64,000 nt of DNA from Photobacterium indicum (GTDB lineage Bacteria > Pseudomonadota > Gammaproteobacteria > Enterobacterales > Vibrionaceae), in the NCBI RefSeq assembly GCF_003026215.1, contig NZ_PYOC01000015.1, positions 51,514 through 115,513 on the forward strand, given 5' to 3'. The notes below the pieces were generated by a model. That model had not been told where the DNA came from. It made no database searches and worked only from the letters and a program-made list of their open reading frames with translations. This document shows, piece by piece, positions 51,930 through 60,309 of the stretch (positions within the stretch are counted from its first letter, which is position 1; each line of letters begins with the position of its first letter). Made by a program: the position numbers and the translations under genes.

Positions 51930-52655
51930 ATGGTGAAGGCAATGGATTTTTCAATGGTATCCAATCAAACATTATCAAAGAATAAAGTATCCAATAAGTG
52001 GGTACGTACAGCGGTATTTGCAGTGATGACATCTGTTGTTGCTACTGGCTGTACAACGGTAAACCCATACTCGCGTGAAGAGCAAACTGCGAAATCAACC
52101 AGTGGGGCACTTATCGGTGCGATTTCTGGTGCTGTTATTGGTGTGGCTTCTTCAAGTAAAAGTGACCGTGGTAAAGGTGCATTAATTGGTGCTGCATCAG
52201 GTGCTGCACTTGGTGGTGGTATCGGTTACTACATGGACGTGCAAGAAACCAAATTACGTCAGCAATTAGAATCTACGGGTATTAGCGTTACCCGTGATGG
52301 CGATAATATTGTATTAAACATGCCGAACGAAATTACATTTGGTATTGATCAGTCAGATCTAAGTTCACGCGCTGTTGCCGCGTTAAAGAATGTTGCTCTT
52401 GTTGCGAAAGAGTACGACAAGACGCTTATTAATGTTTACGGCTTCACTGATAGCACTGGCTCTGCATCGTATAACCAACGTTTATCGCAGGTTCGCGCAA
52501 GTGAAGTGAGTAGTAACTTGATGCGTGGTGGTGTTGCGGCTAATCGTGTTATTACCAAAGGTATGGGTGAAGCAAAGCCAATTGCCTCAAATAAAACTGA
52601 GCAAGGCCGTGCTGAAAATCGCCGTGTAGAAATCGTGTTGAGTCCGCTTTCTTAA
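51930..52655 (+). CDS. yiaD: YiaD-like OmpA-family lipoprotein
   Basis: Outer-membrane lipoprotein, 241 aa. A long basic N-region leads to a lipobox ATGC (Cys about residue 41). Then come a glycine-zipper segment (GALIGAISGAVIGVASSSKSDRGKGALIGAASGAALGGGIGYYMDVQE, of which GKGALIGAASGAALGGG is nearly identical to E. coli YiaD) and a C-terminal OmpA domain with VYGFTDSTGSASYNQRLSQVRA and GRAENRRVEIVLSPL. The first ATG gives an unusually long n-region; internal ATGs at 51945 or 51954 are possible starts. Confidence 0.9.
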   Translation: MVKAMDFSMVSNQTLSKNKVSNKWVRTAVFAVMTSVVATGCTTVNPYSREEQTAKSTSGALIGAISGAVIGVASSSKSDRGKGALIGAASGAALGGGIGYYMDVQETKLRQQLESTGISVTRDGDNIVLNMPNEITFGIDQSDLSSRAVAALKNVALVAKEYDKTLINVYGFTDSTGSASYNQRLSQVRASEVSSNLMRGGVAANRVITKGMGEAKPIASNKTEQGRAENRRVEIVLSPLS

Positions 52656-52673
52656 TCTCGATGCTTTTTCTGG

Positions 52674-52710
52674 TTACCAACTGTTAGCTTAACGGTTGGT
52701 AATCTTCTTG
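52674..52710 (+). terminator. Intrinsic terminator after the yiaD-like gene
   Basis: TTACCAAC and GTTGGTAA form the outer stem, GTTA/TAAC an inner one; followed by TCTTCTTG, a moderate T tract. Confidence 0.7.
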
Positions 52711-52765
52711 CCTTAATCTTCTCTTTTATTCTTGTATCCTTTTATCTCTCTCGTTATTATGCCGT

Positions 52766-52926
52766 TTCCTTTGGGGAGTAGCCTCTCGATCTATCGAGAT
52801 AATCGTCAACATACTTGAAGCAAAATCTTCATGGCGATTATGACTCACACTAATCCTACTTTAGTGAGTTTGGCGAGACCATTGGTAAACCAGCATGAAC
52901 CGGGGTGGGGCATGTACGTTTACCTG
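52766..52926 (+). ncRNA. yybP-ykoY manganese riboswitch
   Basis: Conserved aptamer pieces appear in order: GGGGAGTAGCC (52773-52783), CATACTTGAA around 52810-52820, and TGGCGAGACC (52871-52880), with closing arms CCTTTGG / CCATTGG. These are the hallmarks of the Mn2+-sensing yybP-ykoY class. After it, GGTAAAC (52884-52890) can pair with GTTTACC (52918-52924) as an expression-platform hairpin. It stands directly ahead of a Mn-exporter-type gene, so Mn2+ should raise its expression. Confidence 0.9.
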
Positions 52927-52963
52927 TGGTTTTTATAAATATCCTCGCCCCCAAGAGCATGTC

Positions 52964-53521
52964 GTGAGCGTATTAGCTGTATCCATTACTACTGTTGCCT
53001 TAGCTGAAATTGGCGATAAAACCCAACTACTATCTCTACTGTTAGCGAGTCGCTATCGTAAACCTGTACCCATTATTCTGGCTATTTTTCTTGCGACGAT
53101 TGCTAATCACGCACTGGCTGCTTGGCTGGGTGTCGTTGTTGCCGACTATCTCACACCTGATGTATTGAAATGGACACTCGTGGTTAGCTTTGTGGTGATG
53201 GCGGGTTGGATTCTCATTCCTGATAAACTGGATGATGACGAGAATATTTCTAACCGTGGTCCGTTTGTCGCCAGTTTTATTGCTTTTTTCATTGCGGAGA
53301 TCGGGGACAAAACCCAAGTCGCGACAACCATGCTAGGGGCTAAATACAGTGATGCGTTATTGCTTGTCGTATTAGGTACAACGGTAGGTATGTTATTAGC
53401 GAATGTGCCAGTGGTGTTGATTGGTAAATTATCAGCAGAAAAAATGCCGCTAGCATTGATCCGTAAAGTAACAGCAGCCTTGTTTGCTGGCCTTGCACTG
53501 GCTGCTGCATTTGGTTTGTAG
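52964..53521 (+). CDS. mneA: GDT1/UPF0016-family manganese exporter (MneA-like)
   Basis: Six-helix inner-membrane cation exporter, 185 aa. The GTG at 52964 has AAGAG eight bases upstream and starts right before the first helix; the frame is open to an ATG at 52895, but that would place coding sequence in the riboswitch. The two family motifs are intact: ALAEIGDKTQLLSLLLASRYR and FIAEIGDKTQVATTMLGAKY. In V. cholerae the equivalent protein exports Mn2+. A consensus parS lies just after its stop. Confidence 0.92.
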   Translation: MSVLAVSITTVALAEIGDKTQLLSLLLASRYRKPVPIILAIFLATIANHALAAWLGVVVADYLTPDVLKWTLVVSFVVMAGWILIPDKLDDDENISNRGPFVASFIAFFIAEIGDKTQVATTMLGAKYSDALLLVVLGTTVGMLLANVPVVLIGKLSAEKMPLALIRKVTAALFAGLALAAAFGL

Positions 53522-53531
53522 TGGTTATTGA

Positions 53532-53547
53532 TGTTCCACGTGAAACA
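53532..53547. other. Consensus-type parS site
   Basis: TGTTCCACGTGAAACA fits the parS consensus TGTTYCACGTGRAACA. It is intergenic, 10 bases after the exporter gene. Confidence 0.9.
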
Positions 53548-53671
53548 CGTTCTTATCACGTTAACTACCAGATAGTATGACCTTTTTGTGAATTGTGATG
53601 CTGATAGCTGTGTGGAAAAAAACGGCATGATACAGTGATAATACTAGCATGGTGTTTAGTAGGAGGAAGGT

Positions 53672-53923
53672 ATGAACCGGTTTCTCGCTATATCTCCACA
53701 GAGTCAGTTTTGGTTGTTTAACACTGCACTTATTCTTAATATTTTAGGAATGGTACTAACGGATATGTGGCTACCGATGGTGGTTGGTGCCATTGTGACA
53801 ACCTACTTATCGGTCGATGCGCTTGTTCGGCTGCGTTATGTGATTCCAATGAAAAAGGAGATCCGTGACTTAAGGCATGAATTAGAAAGTGCGCGCAAAG
53901 AAGTTAAAGAAAGCTACGAGTAG
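53672..53923 (+). CDS. Small membrane protein of unknown function
   Basis: 83 aa with two hydrophobic segments (about 12-30 and 33-50) and a charged helical C-terminus (MKKEIRDLRHELESARKEVKESYE) likely coiled-coil. A perfect AGGAGGAAGGT ribosome site precedes the ATG, so expression is likely. I do not recognise the family. Followed by a strong terminator. Confidence 0.85.
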   Translation: MNRFLAISPQSQFWLFNTALILNILGMVLTDMWLPMVVGAIVTTYLSVDALVRLRYVIPMKKEIRDLRHELESARKEVKESYE

Positions 53924-53949
53924 GCGATGGTAATCAGATTGTAAACACT

Positions 53950-53980
53950 AAAAAGGCAGCTCTTAGAGCTGCCTTTTTTA
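53950..53980. terminator. Bidirectional intrinsic terminator
   Basis: AAAAAGGCAGCTC and GAGCTGCCTTTTT form a 13-bp stem around TTA with T runs on both strands, serving the small membrane gene (plus) and tusA (minus). Confidence 0.95.
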
Positions 53981-54226
53981 ATTTGAACCTTTACGGATTA
54001 GAAAGCGGTATGGCAGAGTTTCTGTATCAGCGGCAACCAGAGTGTGATCCATAAAGCGACAAAAGCTTGGTATGTCTCTTGTTGTCGATGGGTCATCTGC
54101 AAGTATTAGTAATGTCTCGCCTTCTTCCATTTTTCTAACTGTTTTACGTACCATCATTACAGGTTCTGGACAGCGCAATCCTTGTGCTTCCAAGTTATGT
54201 GTTGGGTTTTCAAATAATGCTGTCAT
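53978..54226 (-). CDS. tusA: Sulfur carrier protein TusA
   Basis: 82-aa sulfur relay protein that takes persulfide from IscS for tRNA 2-thiouridine and other pathways. The active-site Cys is residue 19 in GLRCPEPVMMVRKTVRKM, as in E. coli TusA. The C-terminal SirA-type fold ends PYRFLIRKG. Single gene on the minus strand. Confidence 0.96.
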   Translation of the reverse strand: MTALFENPTHNLEAQGLRCPEPVMMVRKTVRKMEEGETLLILADDPSTTRDIPSFCRFMDHTLVAADTETLPYRFLIRKGSN

Positions 54227-54365
54227 AACGATTTCATTCTGGTTTCGAAGGCTTGATCATACTGATGGATAATAATTAATCAATAAGGGTTGGCAAATCA
54301 AAGTAAACTGTGTAACTTATTTAACAGGTGCTTAACATTTCTTCTGAAGGATTAGGAGGTATCGA

Positions 54366-54548
54366 ATGCTGACACAGATTGATCGATTAACTATTTATTG
54401 CGTGCTGTGCTTTATAACTTTTTGCTCTCTCGTTTTACGCAGCCCCAATGATATGAGTATTTTTGCGCTTGGTGGGTTAATTGCCGCCGCGATCGGACTT
54501 TGGTTCGAATTAACCAATTCACCAGAACTCGAAGAGGAAGATGGTTAA
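54366..54548 (+). CDS. Short two-helix membrane protein of unknown function
   Basis: 60 aa with two hydrophobic segments (YCVLCFITFCSLVL and IFALGGLIAAAIGLWFEL) and an acidic tail (SPELEEEDG). TTAGGAGGT precedes the ATG at good spacing, which supports real translation. Family not recognised. A terminator follows. Confidence 0.8.
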   Translation: MLTQIDRLTIYCVLCFITFCSLVLRSPNDMSIFALGGLIAAAIGLWFELTNSPELEEEDG

Positions 54549-54601
54549 CTTTCACCTCTTACACTATACATCTACTACACTCTCCCTAGTTTTCTTGGGC
54601 T

Positions 54602-54628
54602 TCCCCGCTTTTTTGCGGGATTTTTTTT
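54602..54628 (+). terminator. Intrinsic terminator
   Basis: TCCCCGC and GCGGGA pair around TTTTTT and are followed by eight T residues; it separates the small membrane gene from the LysR gene. Confidence 0.88.
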
Positions 54629-54695
54629 ATCTGTCCCTTCATAATCTAATTGTTTTGGTAACTGTGCTGTTATCGCTAAGTAAGTGAAGCTTGAT

Positions 54696-55637
54696 ATGGA
54701 ATTAGAAGAAGTCTACCGCCGTGATTTAAATTTATTGGTAGCATTGAAAGTATTGCTTGATGAATGCAGCGTCAGCCGGGCAGCTATACGGTTGAACTTG
54801 AGTCAATCGGCGATGAGTCGGGTTTTAGGTCGCTTACGTGATTTGTTGGCTGATCCGTTATTTACTCGGCAAGGGCAGCATCTTATTCCGACCCAGCGTG
54901 CATTAGAAATAAATGAATCATTAAATGATCCCTTGGAAGCACTGCGTATTTTACTTACACCAAGTGGCTTTCGACCTGAGTTATGCGATCAACGGTTTGT
55001 TATCGCGACTACCGATTATGCAATGCAAACCATTTTACCTTTTGCCTTACCGCGCATTTATGAAGAAGCCCCAAATATCTCATTGAAGTTTGAGCCGTTA
55101 CAGCATGACCATTTACTTACTCAGCTCACAACAGACGGGTGCGATATGGCAATATGTCGCCCAACCAGTATCGATACCTCATTATGTCGAGATCATCTTG
55201 GCTTAGTGAGTGTTTTTTGCATGCTCTCAAGAAACCACCCAATGGCTGATAAAGATCTTACCCTTGATGATTATTTGTCGTTTCCTCATGCCATGATTGC
55301 GATAAGCGATGGGGTGAAATCGTTAATTGATGAAGCATTGCGTGGTTACCCTGAGCGGAAAATGGCCTTACGTGCATCGCATTTAGAAGCCGCCCTAGCC
55401 ATAGTGGATAAGATGCCACTGATCATTACGGTGCCTGCTGATTTAGCGTATTTAGTCGCAGACAGATATGACTTGGTTGTGAAGCCGTTACCCTTTGAAT
55501 TTGAGCCGTTTGATTATTCACTACTGTGGCATCCACGTTGTGAACACTCTGCTTCTCAGGTGTGGTTGCGGAATCTGATAAAAGAAGAATGCAGTCGCCT
55601 TATTGGTCAGCGCATTCGCGATATGGGACTAGCATGA
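54696..55637 (+). CDS. LysR-family transcriptional regulator
   Basis: 313 aa from ATG 54696 (GTG 54684 would add four residues). N-terminal winged helix-turn-helix at about 20-75 (CSVSRAAIRLNLSQSAMSRVLGRLRDLLADPLFTRQG), then a periplasmic-binding-like effector domain (about 100-300). It belongs to the NahR/LeuO-like branch judging from RDLNLLVALKVLLDE and PTQRAL. It faces acuI across a terminator; whether it controls acuI or fad genes cannot be read from sequence. Confidence 0.9.
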   Translation: MELEEVYRRDLNLLVALKVLLDECSVSRAAIRLNLSQSAMSRVLGRLRDLLADPLFTRQGQHLIPTQRALEINESLNDPLEALRILLTPSGFRPELCDQRFVIATTDYAMQTILPFALPRIYEEAPNISLKFEPLQHDHLLTQLTTDGCDMAICRPTSIDTSLCRDHLGLVSVFCMLSRNHPMADKDLTLDDYLSFPHAMIAISDGVKSLIDEALRGYPERKMALRASHLEAALAIVDKMPLIITVPADLAYLVADRYDLVVKPLPFEFEPFDYSLLWHPRCEHSASQVWLRNLIKEECSRLIGQRIRDMGLA

Positions 55638-55683
55638 GTGATCTAATGAGGTGAGGAGGTTGCTATTTTTATCTTGCCTCGAT

Positions 55684-55707
55684 AAAAAGGGCCAGCATAA
55701 GCTGGCC
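55684..55707 (-). terminator. Intrinsic terminator after acuI
   Basis: GGCCAGC and GCTGGCC pair around ATAA; on the minus strand CCTTTTTATC follows, so it mainly serves acuI. The plus-strand T tract is weak and late. Confidence 0.82.
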
Positions 55708-55779
55708 AAGGTAGTCTTACTTTTTTCTGATTTGTTGCTTGGCTTTGTTTGAATAAGCCAGTATTAACAGCGGTACTGT

Positions 55780-56760
55780 TTACAGTTTAATAACGACACG
55801 ACCCGTTACCTGGCCGTTGGTGATGTCTTCTGCGCACTCGGCTACTTCTTCTAAACTTACTTCGCGACAAGCTTGTTGATAGTAGCTTGCTGGCAATAGT
55901 TCAGTGAGTTTCTTCCACGCTTGCTGGCGTTTTTCGAATGGGCAAGATACAGAGTCAACACCTTGTAGTCTTACATTTCGTAGAATAAATGGCATAACAG
56001 TTGTAGGTAGATCAAAACCACCGGCTAGGCCGCACGCAGCAACAGCTCCGTTATAATCCATTTGTGCTAGTACTTTGGCGAGTACTTTACTGCCTACGGT
56101 ATCAACAGCACCTGCCCATAGTTGTTTTTCTAGCGGGCGAGCTGGTTCTTCAAACTCGCTACGTTCAATAATGCGGCTTGCACCAAGCTCTTTTAGCAAT
56201 GGACCGTTTACTTCGCTTCGACCAGTAACAGCTGCTACTTGATAGCCAAGTTGGGCTAGTAGAGTTACAGCAACAGAGCCCACACCACCACTTGCACCTG
56301 TGACGACAACTTCACCCGACTCAGGCGTTACGCCAGCATCGATAAGTGCTTGTACACATAGCATTGATGTTAGACCTGCAGTACCAATCATCATTGCTTG
56401 TTTACCATCAAGATTTTCAGGTAGTGGTACTAGCCAATCAGCGTTAAGGCGTGCTTTTTCTGCCATGCCGCCCCAATGTCCTTCACCAACTCCCCAGCCA
56501 GTAAGCACAACTGCATCACCAACCTGATAACGATTATCGCTAGACTCGAGTACTCGACCTGTTAAATCGATACCTGGAACCATTGGGAATTGACGAACAA
56601 TTCGGCCTTTGCCAGTAATCGCTAGACCATCTTTGTAGTTTAATGAAGAGTAATCTACATCGATTAATACATCACCTTCAGGCAGCTCAGATTCATCAAC
56701 TTGACGAATGCCTGCAATAGTTTTTTTCTCTTCTTGATCAAGAACAAGTGCCTTAAACAT
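55780..56760 (-). CDS. acuI: Acrylyl-CoA reductase AcuI (YhdH family)
   Basis: NADPH-dependent, zinc-free medium-chain reductase (326 aa; E. coli YhdH 324) that converts toxic acryloyl-CoA to propionyl-CoA. The ATG at 56760 (MFKALVLDQEEKK) matches family starts; the open frame up to 56859 is ignored. Motifs: SSLNYKDGLAITGKG, GIDLTGRVLESS, and the Rossmann loop VTGASGGVGSVAVTLLAQLGY. In marine bacteria this enzyme detoxifies DMSP-derived acrylate, but no DMSP lyase or dddD is in the window. Lies between the LysR gene and fadA. Confidence 0.93.
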   Translation of the reverse strand: MFKALVLDQEEKKTIAGIRQVDESELPEGDVLIDVDYSSLNYKDGLAITGKGRIVRQFPMVPGIDLTGRVLESSDNRYQVGDAVVLTGWGVGEGHWGGMAEKARLNADWLVPLPENLDGKQAMMIGTAGLTSMLCVQALIDAGVTPESGEVVVTGASGGVGSVAVTLLAQLGYQVAAVTGRSEVNGPLLKELGASRIIERSEFEEPARPLEKQLWAGAVDTVGSKVLAKVLAQMDYNGAVAACGLAGGFDLPTTVMPFILRNVRLQGVDSVSCPFEKRQQAWKKLTELLPASYYQQACREVSLEEVAECAEDITNGQVTGRVVIKL

Positions 56761-56911
56761 AGGTGTGCTCCGAGTATTAATGAAAGGGGGCGTTGAATAT
56801 GTGCAGAGTGTAGCTTTGATATAACTATGAATGAAATGAAACATTATCATTTTATACATGCTTTTTTTGCATAGACAGATATCGATGATTAAATCTGTGT
56901 GTTTTTTCTTC

Positions 56912-56943
56912 GTAAAAAAGCCCGTGTCGTCACGGGCTTTGTT
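56912..56943 (-). terminator. Intrinsic terminator after fadA
   Basis: AAGCCCGTG and CACGGGCTT form a 9-bp stem around TCGT; the minus strand then runs TTTTTT. Confidence 0.93.
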
Positions 56944-56966
56944 GATTTATTGCTGTTTATGTCGAG

Positions 56967-58130
56967 TTACACGCGTTCAAATACCGTCGCGATTCCTTGA
57001 CCTAAACCAATACACATTGTTGCTAAGCCAAACTGAACATCATGATGTTCCATTTGGTTGATCAATGTTGTTGAAATACGTGAACCTGAACAACCAAGCG
57101 GGTGACCAAGCGCAATTGCGCCACCATTTAGGTTCACCTTCTCATCAATTTTATCGAGTAAGCCTAGATCTTTAGCACAAGGAAGCGACTGTGCCGCAAA
57201 GGCTTCATTAAGCTCAACCATGCCAATATCATCAATACTGAGACCTGCTCGTTTTAGGGCTTTTTGAGTCGCAGGAACGGGTCCGTATCCCATAATGGAA
57301 GGATCGCAACCAGCAACAGCCATTGATTTAACACGTGCGCGAATGGTTAATCCTAATTCTTTAGCGCGGTGTTCGCTCATCACCAGCATTGCAGATGCAC
57401 CATCCGATAACGCTGATGAAGTGCCTGCTGTAACTGTACCGTTAACCGGATCAAATACAGGTCGTAGGTTAGATAGCCCTTCAACGGTTGTTTCTGGACG
57501 AATCACTTCATCATAGTCGTAAAGTTTAAGGACACCATTTTCATCATGGCCTTCGAGTGGCAATATCTCATTCTTAAAGCGACCTTCAATGGTTGCTGCA
57601 TGTGCACGTTGATGTGAGCGTGCGGCAAACTCATCTTGCATTTGACGACTAATACCATGCATACGGCCCAGCATTTCAGCTGTTAGCCCCATCATTCCTG
57701 CTGCTTTTGCGACAGATTTTGACATGCCAGGGTGGAAATCTACACCGTGGTTCATTGGTACATGACCCATGTGCTCAACACCACCGATGATGCAGCTTTC
57801 AGCGTCGCCAACCATAATGGCACGTGTTGCATCATGCAGTGCTTGCATTGAAGATCCACATAGACGGTTAACCGTTGTGGCGCCCACAGTATGTGGAATA
57901 CCAGCCAGAAGTGATGCATTACGCGCAACGTTAAAACCTTGCTCTAATGTTTGTTGAACACATCCCCAGTAAATATCTTCAATTGAATTGGGATCTAGCT
58001 GCGGATTACGACTGATTAACCCTTTCATTAAGTGTGCAGATAAATCTTCAGCACGCACATTTCGAAATGCGCCCGCTTTAGAACGTCCCATCGGGGTACG
58101 GATACAGTCAACAATTACTACGTTATTCAT
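56967..58130 (-). CDS. fadA: 3-ketoacyl-CoA thiolase FadA
   Basis: Beta subunit of the aerobic fatty-acid oxidation complex, 387 aa (E. coli 387). Nucleophilic Cys91 lies in VNRLCGSSMQALHDA; the C-terminal catalytic His and Cys are in NGGAIALGHPLGCSGSR and ATMCIGLGQGIATVFE. It cleaves 3-ketoacyl-CoA to acetyl-CoA and a shortened acyl-CoA. 16 bases after fadB. Confidence 0.98.
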   Translation of the reverse strand: MNNVVIVDCIRTPMGRSKAGAFRNVRAEDLSAHLMKGLISRNPQLDPNSIEDIYWGCVQQTLEQGFNVARNASLLAGIPHTVGATTVNRLCGSSMQALHDATRAIMVGDAESCIIGGVEHMGHVPMNHGVDFHPGMSKSVAKAAGMMGLTAEMLGRMHGISRQMQDEFAARSHQRAHAATIEGRFKNEILPLEGHDENGVLKLYDYDEVIRPETTVEGLSNLRPVFDPVNGTVTAGTSSALSDGASAMLVMSEHRAKELGLTIRARVKSMAVAGCDPSIMGYGPVPATQKALKRAGLSIDDIGMVELNEAFAAQSLPCAKDLGLLDKIDEKVNLNGGAIALGHPLGCSGSRISTTLINQMEHHDVQFGLATMCIGLGQGIATVFERV

Positions 58131-58146
58131 TTTAAATCCCTCGTCC

Positions 58147-60309
58147 TTAAGCGTTTACTTGCTGTGTGTAGTAACTTTCACCTTTAGCTGCTTTTTCTCG
58201 CAGGCCGGTAGGTACTTCATAAACGGCACCAAGATGAGCAAACTTATCAGCCATGGCGACATATTCAGCTAAGCCTAGTGTATCGATATAACGGAATACA
58301 CCGCCGCGGAATGGAGGGAAGCCTAAGCCATAAACCAGTGCCATATCAGCTTCTGCTGGCGTGGCTATTATGCCTTCTTCTAAACAACGAACAACTTCAT
58401 TGATCATTGGTATCATCATACGCGCGATAATATCATCGCTGGTAAAGTCTGTTGCTGTACCTAAAACAGGGGCAAGTAAGTCTGCTACAGCAGGATCAAT
58501 ATTCTTCTTCGGCTTGCCTCGGCGATCTACCGAATAAGCAAAGAAGCCGTTCCCATTTTTCTGACCAAAACGTTGTTGCTCAAACATTACATCAACAGCA
58601 TCTTTGTAGTTTTTACTCATTCGCTCAGGGAAACCTTCAGCCATTACTGCTTGCGCATGGTGAGCGGTATCAATACCAACCACGTCGAGCAAGTAAGCGG
58701 GGCCCATTGGCCAGCCGAATTGTTTCTCCATCACTTTATCGATTTGGGTAAAGTCAGCACCGTCGCGTAGCAGTAAGCTAAAGCCGGCAAAGTATGGGAA
58801 TAGCACACGGTTTACAAAGAACCCAGGGCAGTCATTGACAACAATCGGCGATTTACCCATTTTGGCAGCGTAAGCGACAACGCGTGAAATTGTTTCTTCT
58901 GAAGTGTGTTCACCACGGATAATTTCGACGAGAGGCATACGATGGACGGGGTTAAAGAAGTGCATGCCACAGAAATTTTCAGGACGCTTTAGGGATTGTG
59001 CCAATAAATTAATAGGGATCGTTGAGGTGTTAGAAGCGATAACCGTTGTATCTGAAACATTGCTTTCAACTTCAGCTAAAACTGCCGCTTTAATTTTGGG
59101 ATTTTCAACAACCGCTTCTACGACAACATCGGCGTCTTCCGCACCTGCGTAATGTAGGCTAGGGGTAATCCCTGATAATACTTTAGCCATCTTAACGCCA
59201 TCAATTCGACCACGTTCAAGTTGCTTGTTCAGTAATTTTGCTGCTTCCGCCATGCCTAGATCAAGCGACGGTACAGCGATGTCTTTCATTAATACCGGTA
59301 CACCTTTTAAGGCTGACTGGTAGGCAATACCACCCCCCATAATTCCAGCACCTAATACAACCCCTTTTTTGGTTGGCTGGCCTTCTTTCGCTGCTTTTTT
59401 GGCTTTGCCTTTTATGTACTGATCATTAAGGAAAATCCCAACTAACGATTGGGCGACATCTGTTTTGGCTAACGTGATGAAGTGCTTATTTTCAACGGCC
59501 AGTGCTTCATCACGAGACATCCGTGCAGCGGCTTCAATGGTAATAACTGCGGTCATTGGGGCTGGGTAATGTTTTCCCGCCACTTGAGCCACCATTGCTT
59601 TTGCCATCGTAAAGCTCATTGTTGCTTCAATTTTATTGAGCGTTAATGGCGCTTTCTTTTGTGCACGACGCTTTTGCCAGTCGAGTTTTCCAGCTATTGC
59701 GTCTTTTATCATGGATAACGCGGCATCTTTTAAAGCTGCTGGTGCTACGACGGCATCCACAAGCCCTAGTTTTAGTGCATCTTGGGCTTTTTTGTCTTTC
59801 CCTGCAGTGATGATCTCCATAGCAGAGTCAGCACCTAAAAGGCGAGGTAAACGAACCGTTCCTCCAAATCCGGGCATAATTCCAAGGCGAGTCTCCGGTA
59901 AACCAATACGCGCAGTGGTATCTGCTAAACGGAAATCTGTGGCGAGAACACACTCACAACCACCACCCAGTGCATGCCCATTAATTGCCGATAATGTCGG
60001 CACAGGCAGATCTTCCAGCTTATTGAAGATATCGTTGGCACGGGTTAGCCATTGCGATAACTCTTCTGCTGGTTTGGCAAATAAACCGAGAAACTCTGTG
60101 ATATCGGCACCGACAATAAAGGCATCTTTATCAGATGTTACTAACAAGCCTTTTAAATCGGGTTGTTGATAAAGAGCATTTAATGCTTCGTTAAGGCACT
60201 CTAAGGTTTTCAGATCGAATTTATTTACAGCACCTGGAGCGTTGAGATTGAGTTCCGCAATGCCATCATCCAGATAACGAACGGATAGGGTTTCACCTTG
60301 GTAAATCAT
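58147..60309 (-). CDS. fadB: Fatty acid oxidation complex alpha subunit FadB
   Basis: Multifunctional enoyl-CoA hydratase / 3-hydroxyacyl-CoA dehydrogenase, 720 aa (E. coli 729). The crotonase domain (about 1-190) shows INGHALGGGCECVLATDFRLAD and GLPETRLGIMPGFGGTVRLPRL; the dehydrogenase NAD loop GAGIMGGGIAYQSALKGV is near residue 320; MHFFNPVHRMPLVEIIRG and the second C-terminal 3HCDH domain follow. First gene of fadBA; a FadR operator lies 43-59 bases upstream. Confidence 0.98.
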   Translation of the reverse strand: MIYQGETLSVRYLDDGIAELNLNAPGAVNKFDLKTLECLNEALNALYQQPDLKGLLVTSDKDAFIVGADITEFLGLFAKPAEELSQWLTRANDIFNKLEDLPVPTLSAINGHALGGGCECVLATDFRLADTTARIGLPETRLGIMPGFGGTVRLPRLLGADSAMEIITAGKDKKAQDALKLGLVDAVVAPAALKDAALSMIKDAIAGKLDWQKRRAQKKAPLTLNKIEATMSFTMAKAMVAQVAGKHYPAPMTAVITIEAAARMSRDEALAVENKHFITLAKTDVAQSLVGIFLNDQYIKGKAKKAAKEGQPTKKGVVLGAGIMGGGIAYQSALKGVPVLMKDIAVPSLDLGMAEAAKLLNKQLERGRIDGVKMAKVLSGITPSLHYAGAEDADVVVEAVVENPKIKAAVLAEVESNVSDTTVIASNTSTIPINLLAQSLKRPENFCGMHFFNPVHRMPLVEIIRGEHTSEETISRVVAYAAKMGKSPIVVNDCPGFFVNRVLFPYFAGFSLLLRDGADFTQIDKVMEKQFGWPMGPAYLLDVVGIDTAHHAQAVMAEGFPERMSKNYKDAVDVMFEQQRFGQKNGNGFFAYSVDRRGKPKKNIDPAVADLLAPVLGTATDFTSDDIIARMMIPMINEVVRCLEEGIIATPAEADMALVYGLGFPPFRGGVFRYIDTLGLAEYVAMADKFAHLGAVYEVPTGLREKAAKGESYYTQQVNA

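Noticed and set aside
59636..60169. 177-codon plus frame opposite fadB
   Set aside because: Antisense shadow of the FadB hydratase domain, Ser/Ala/Pro-rich, no start signal.
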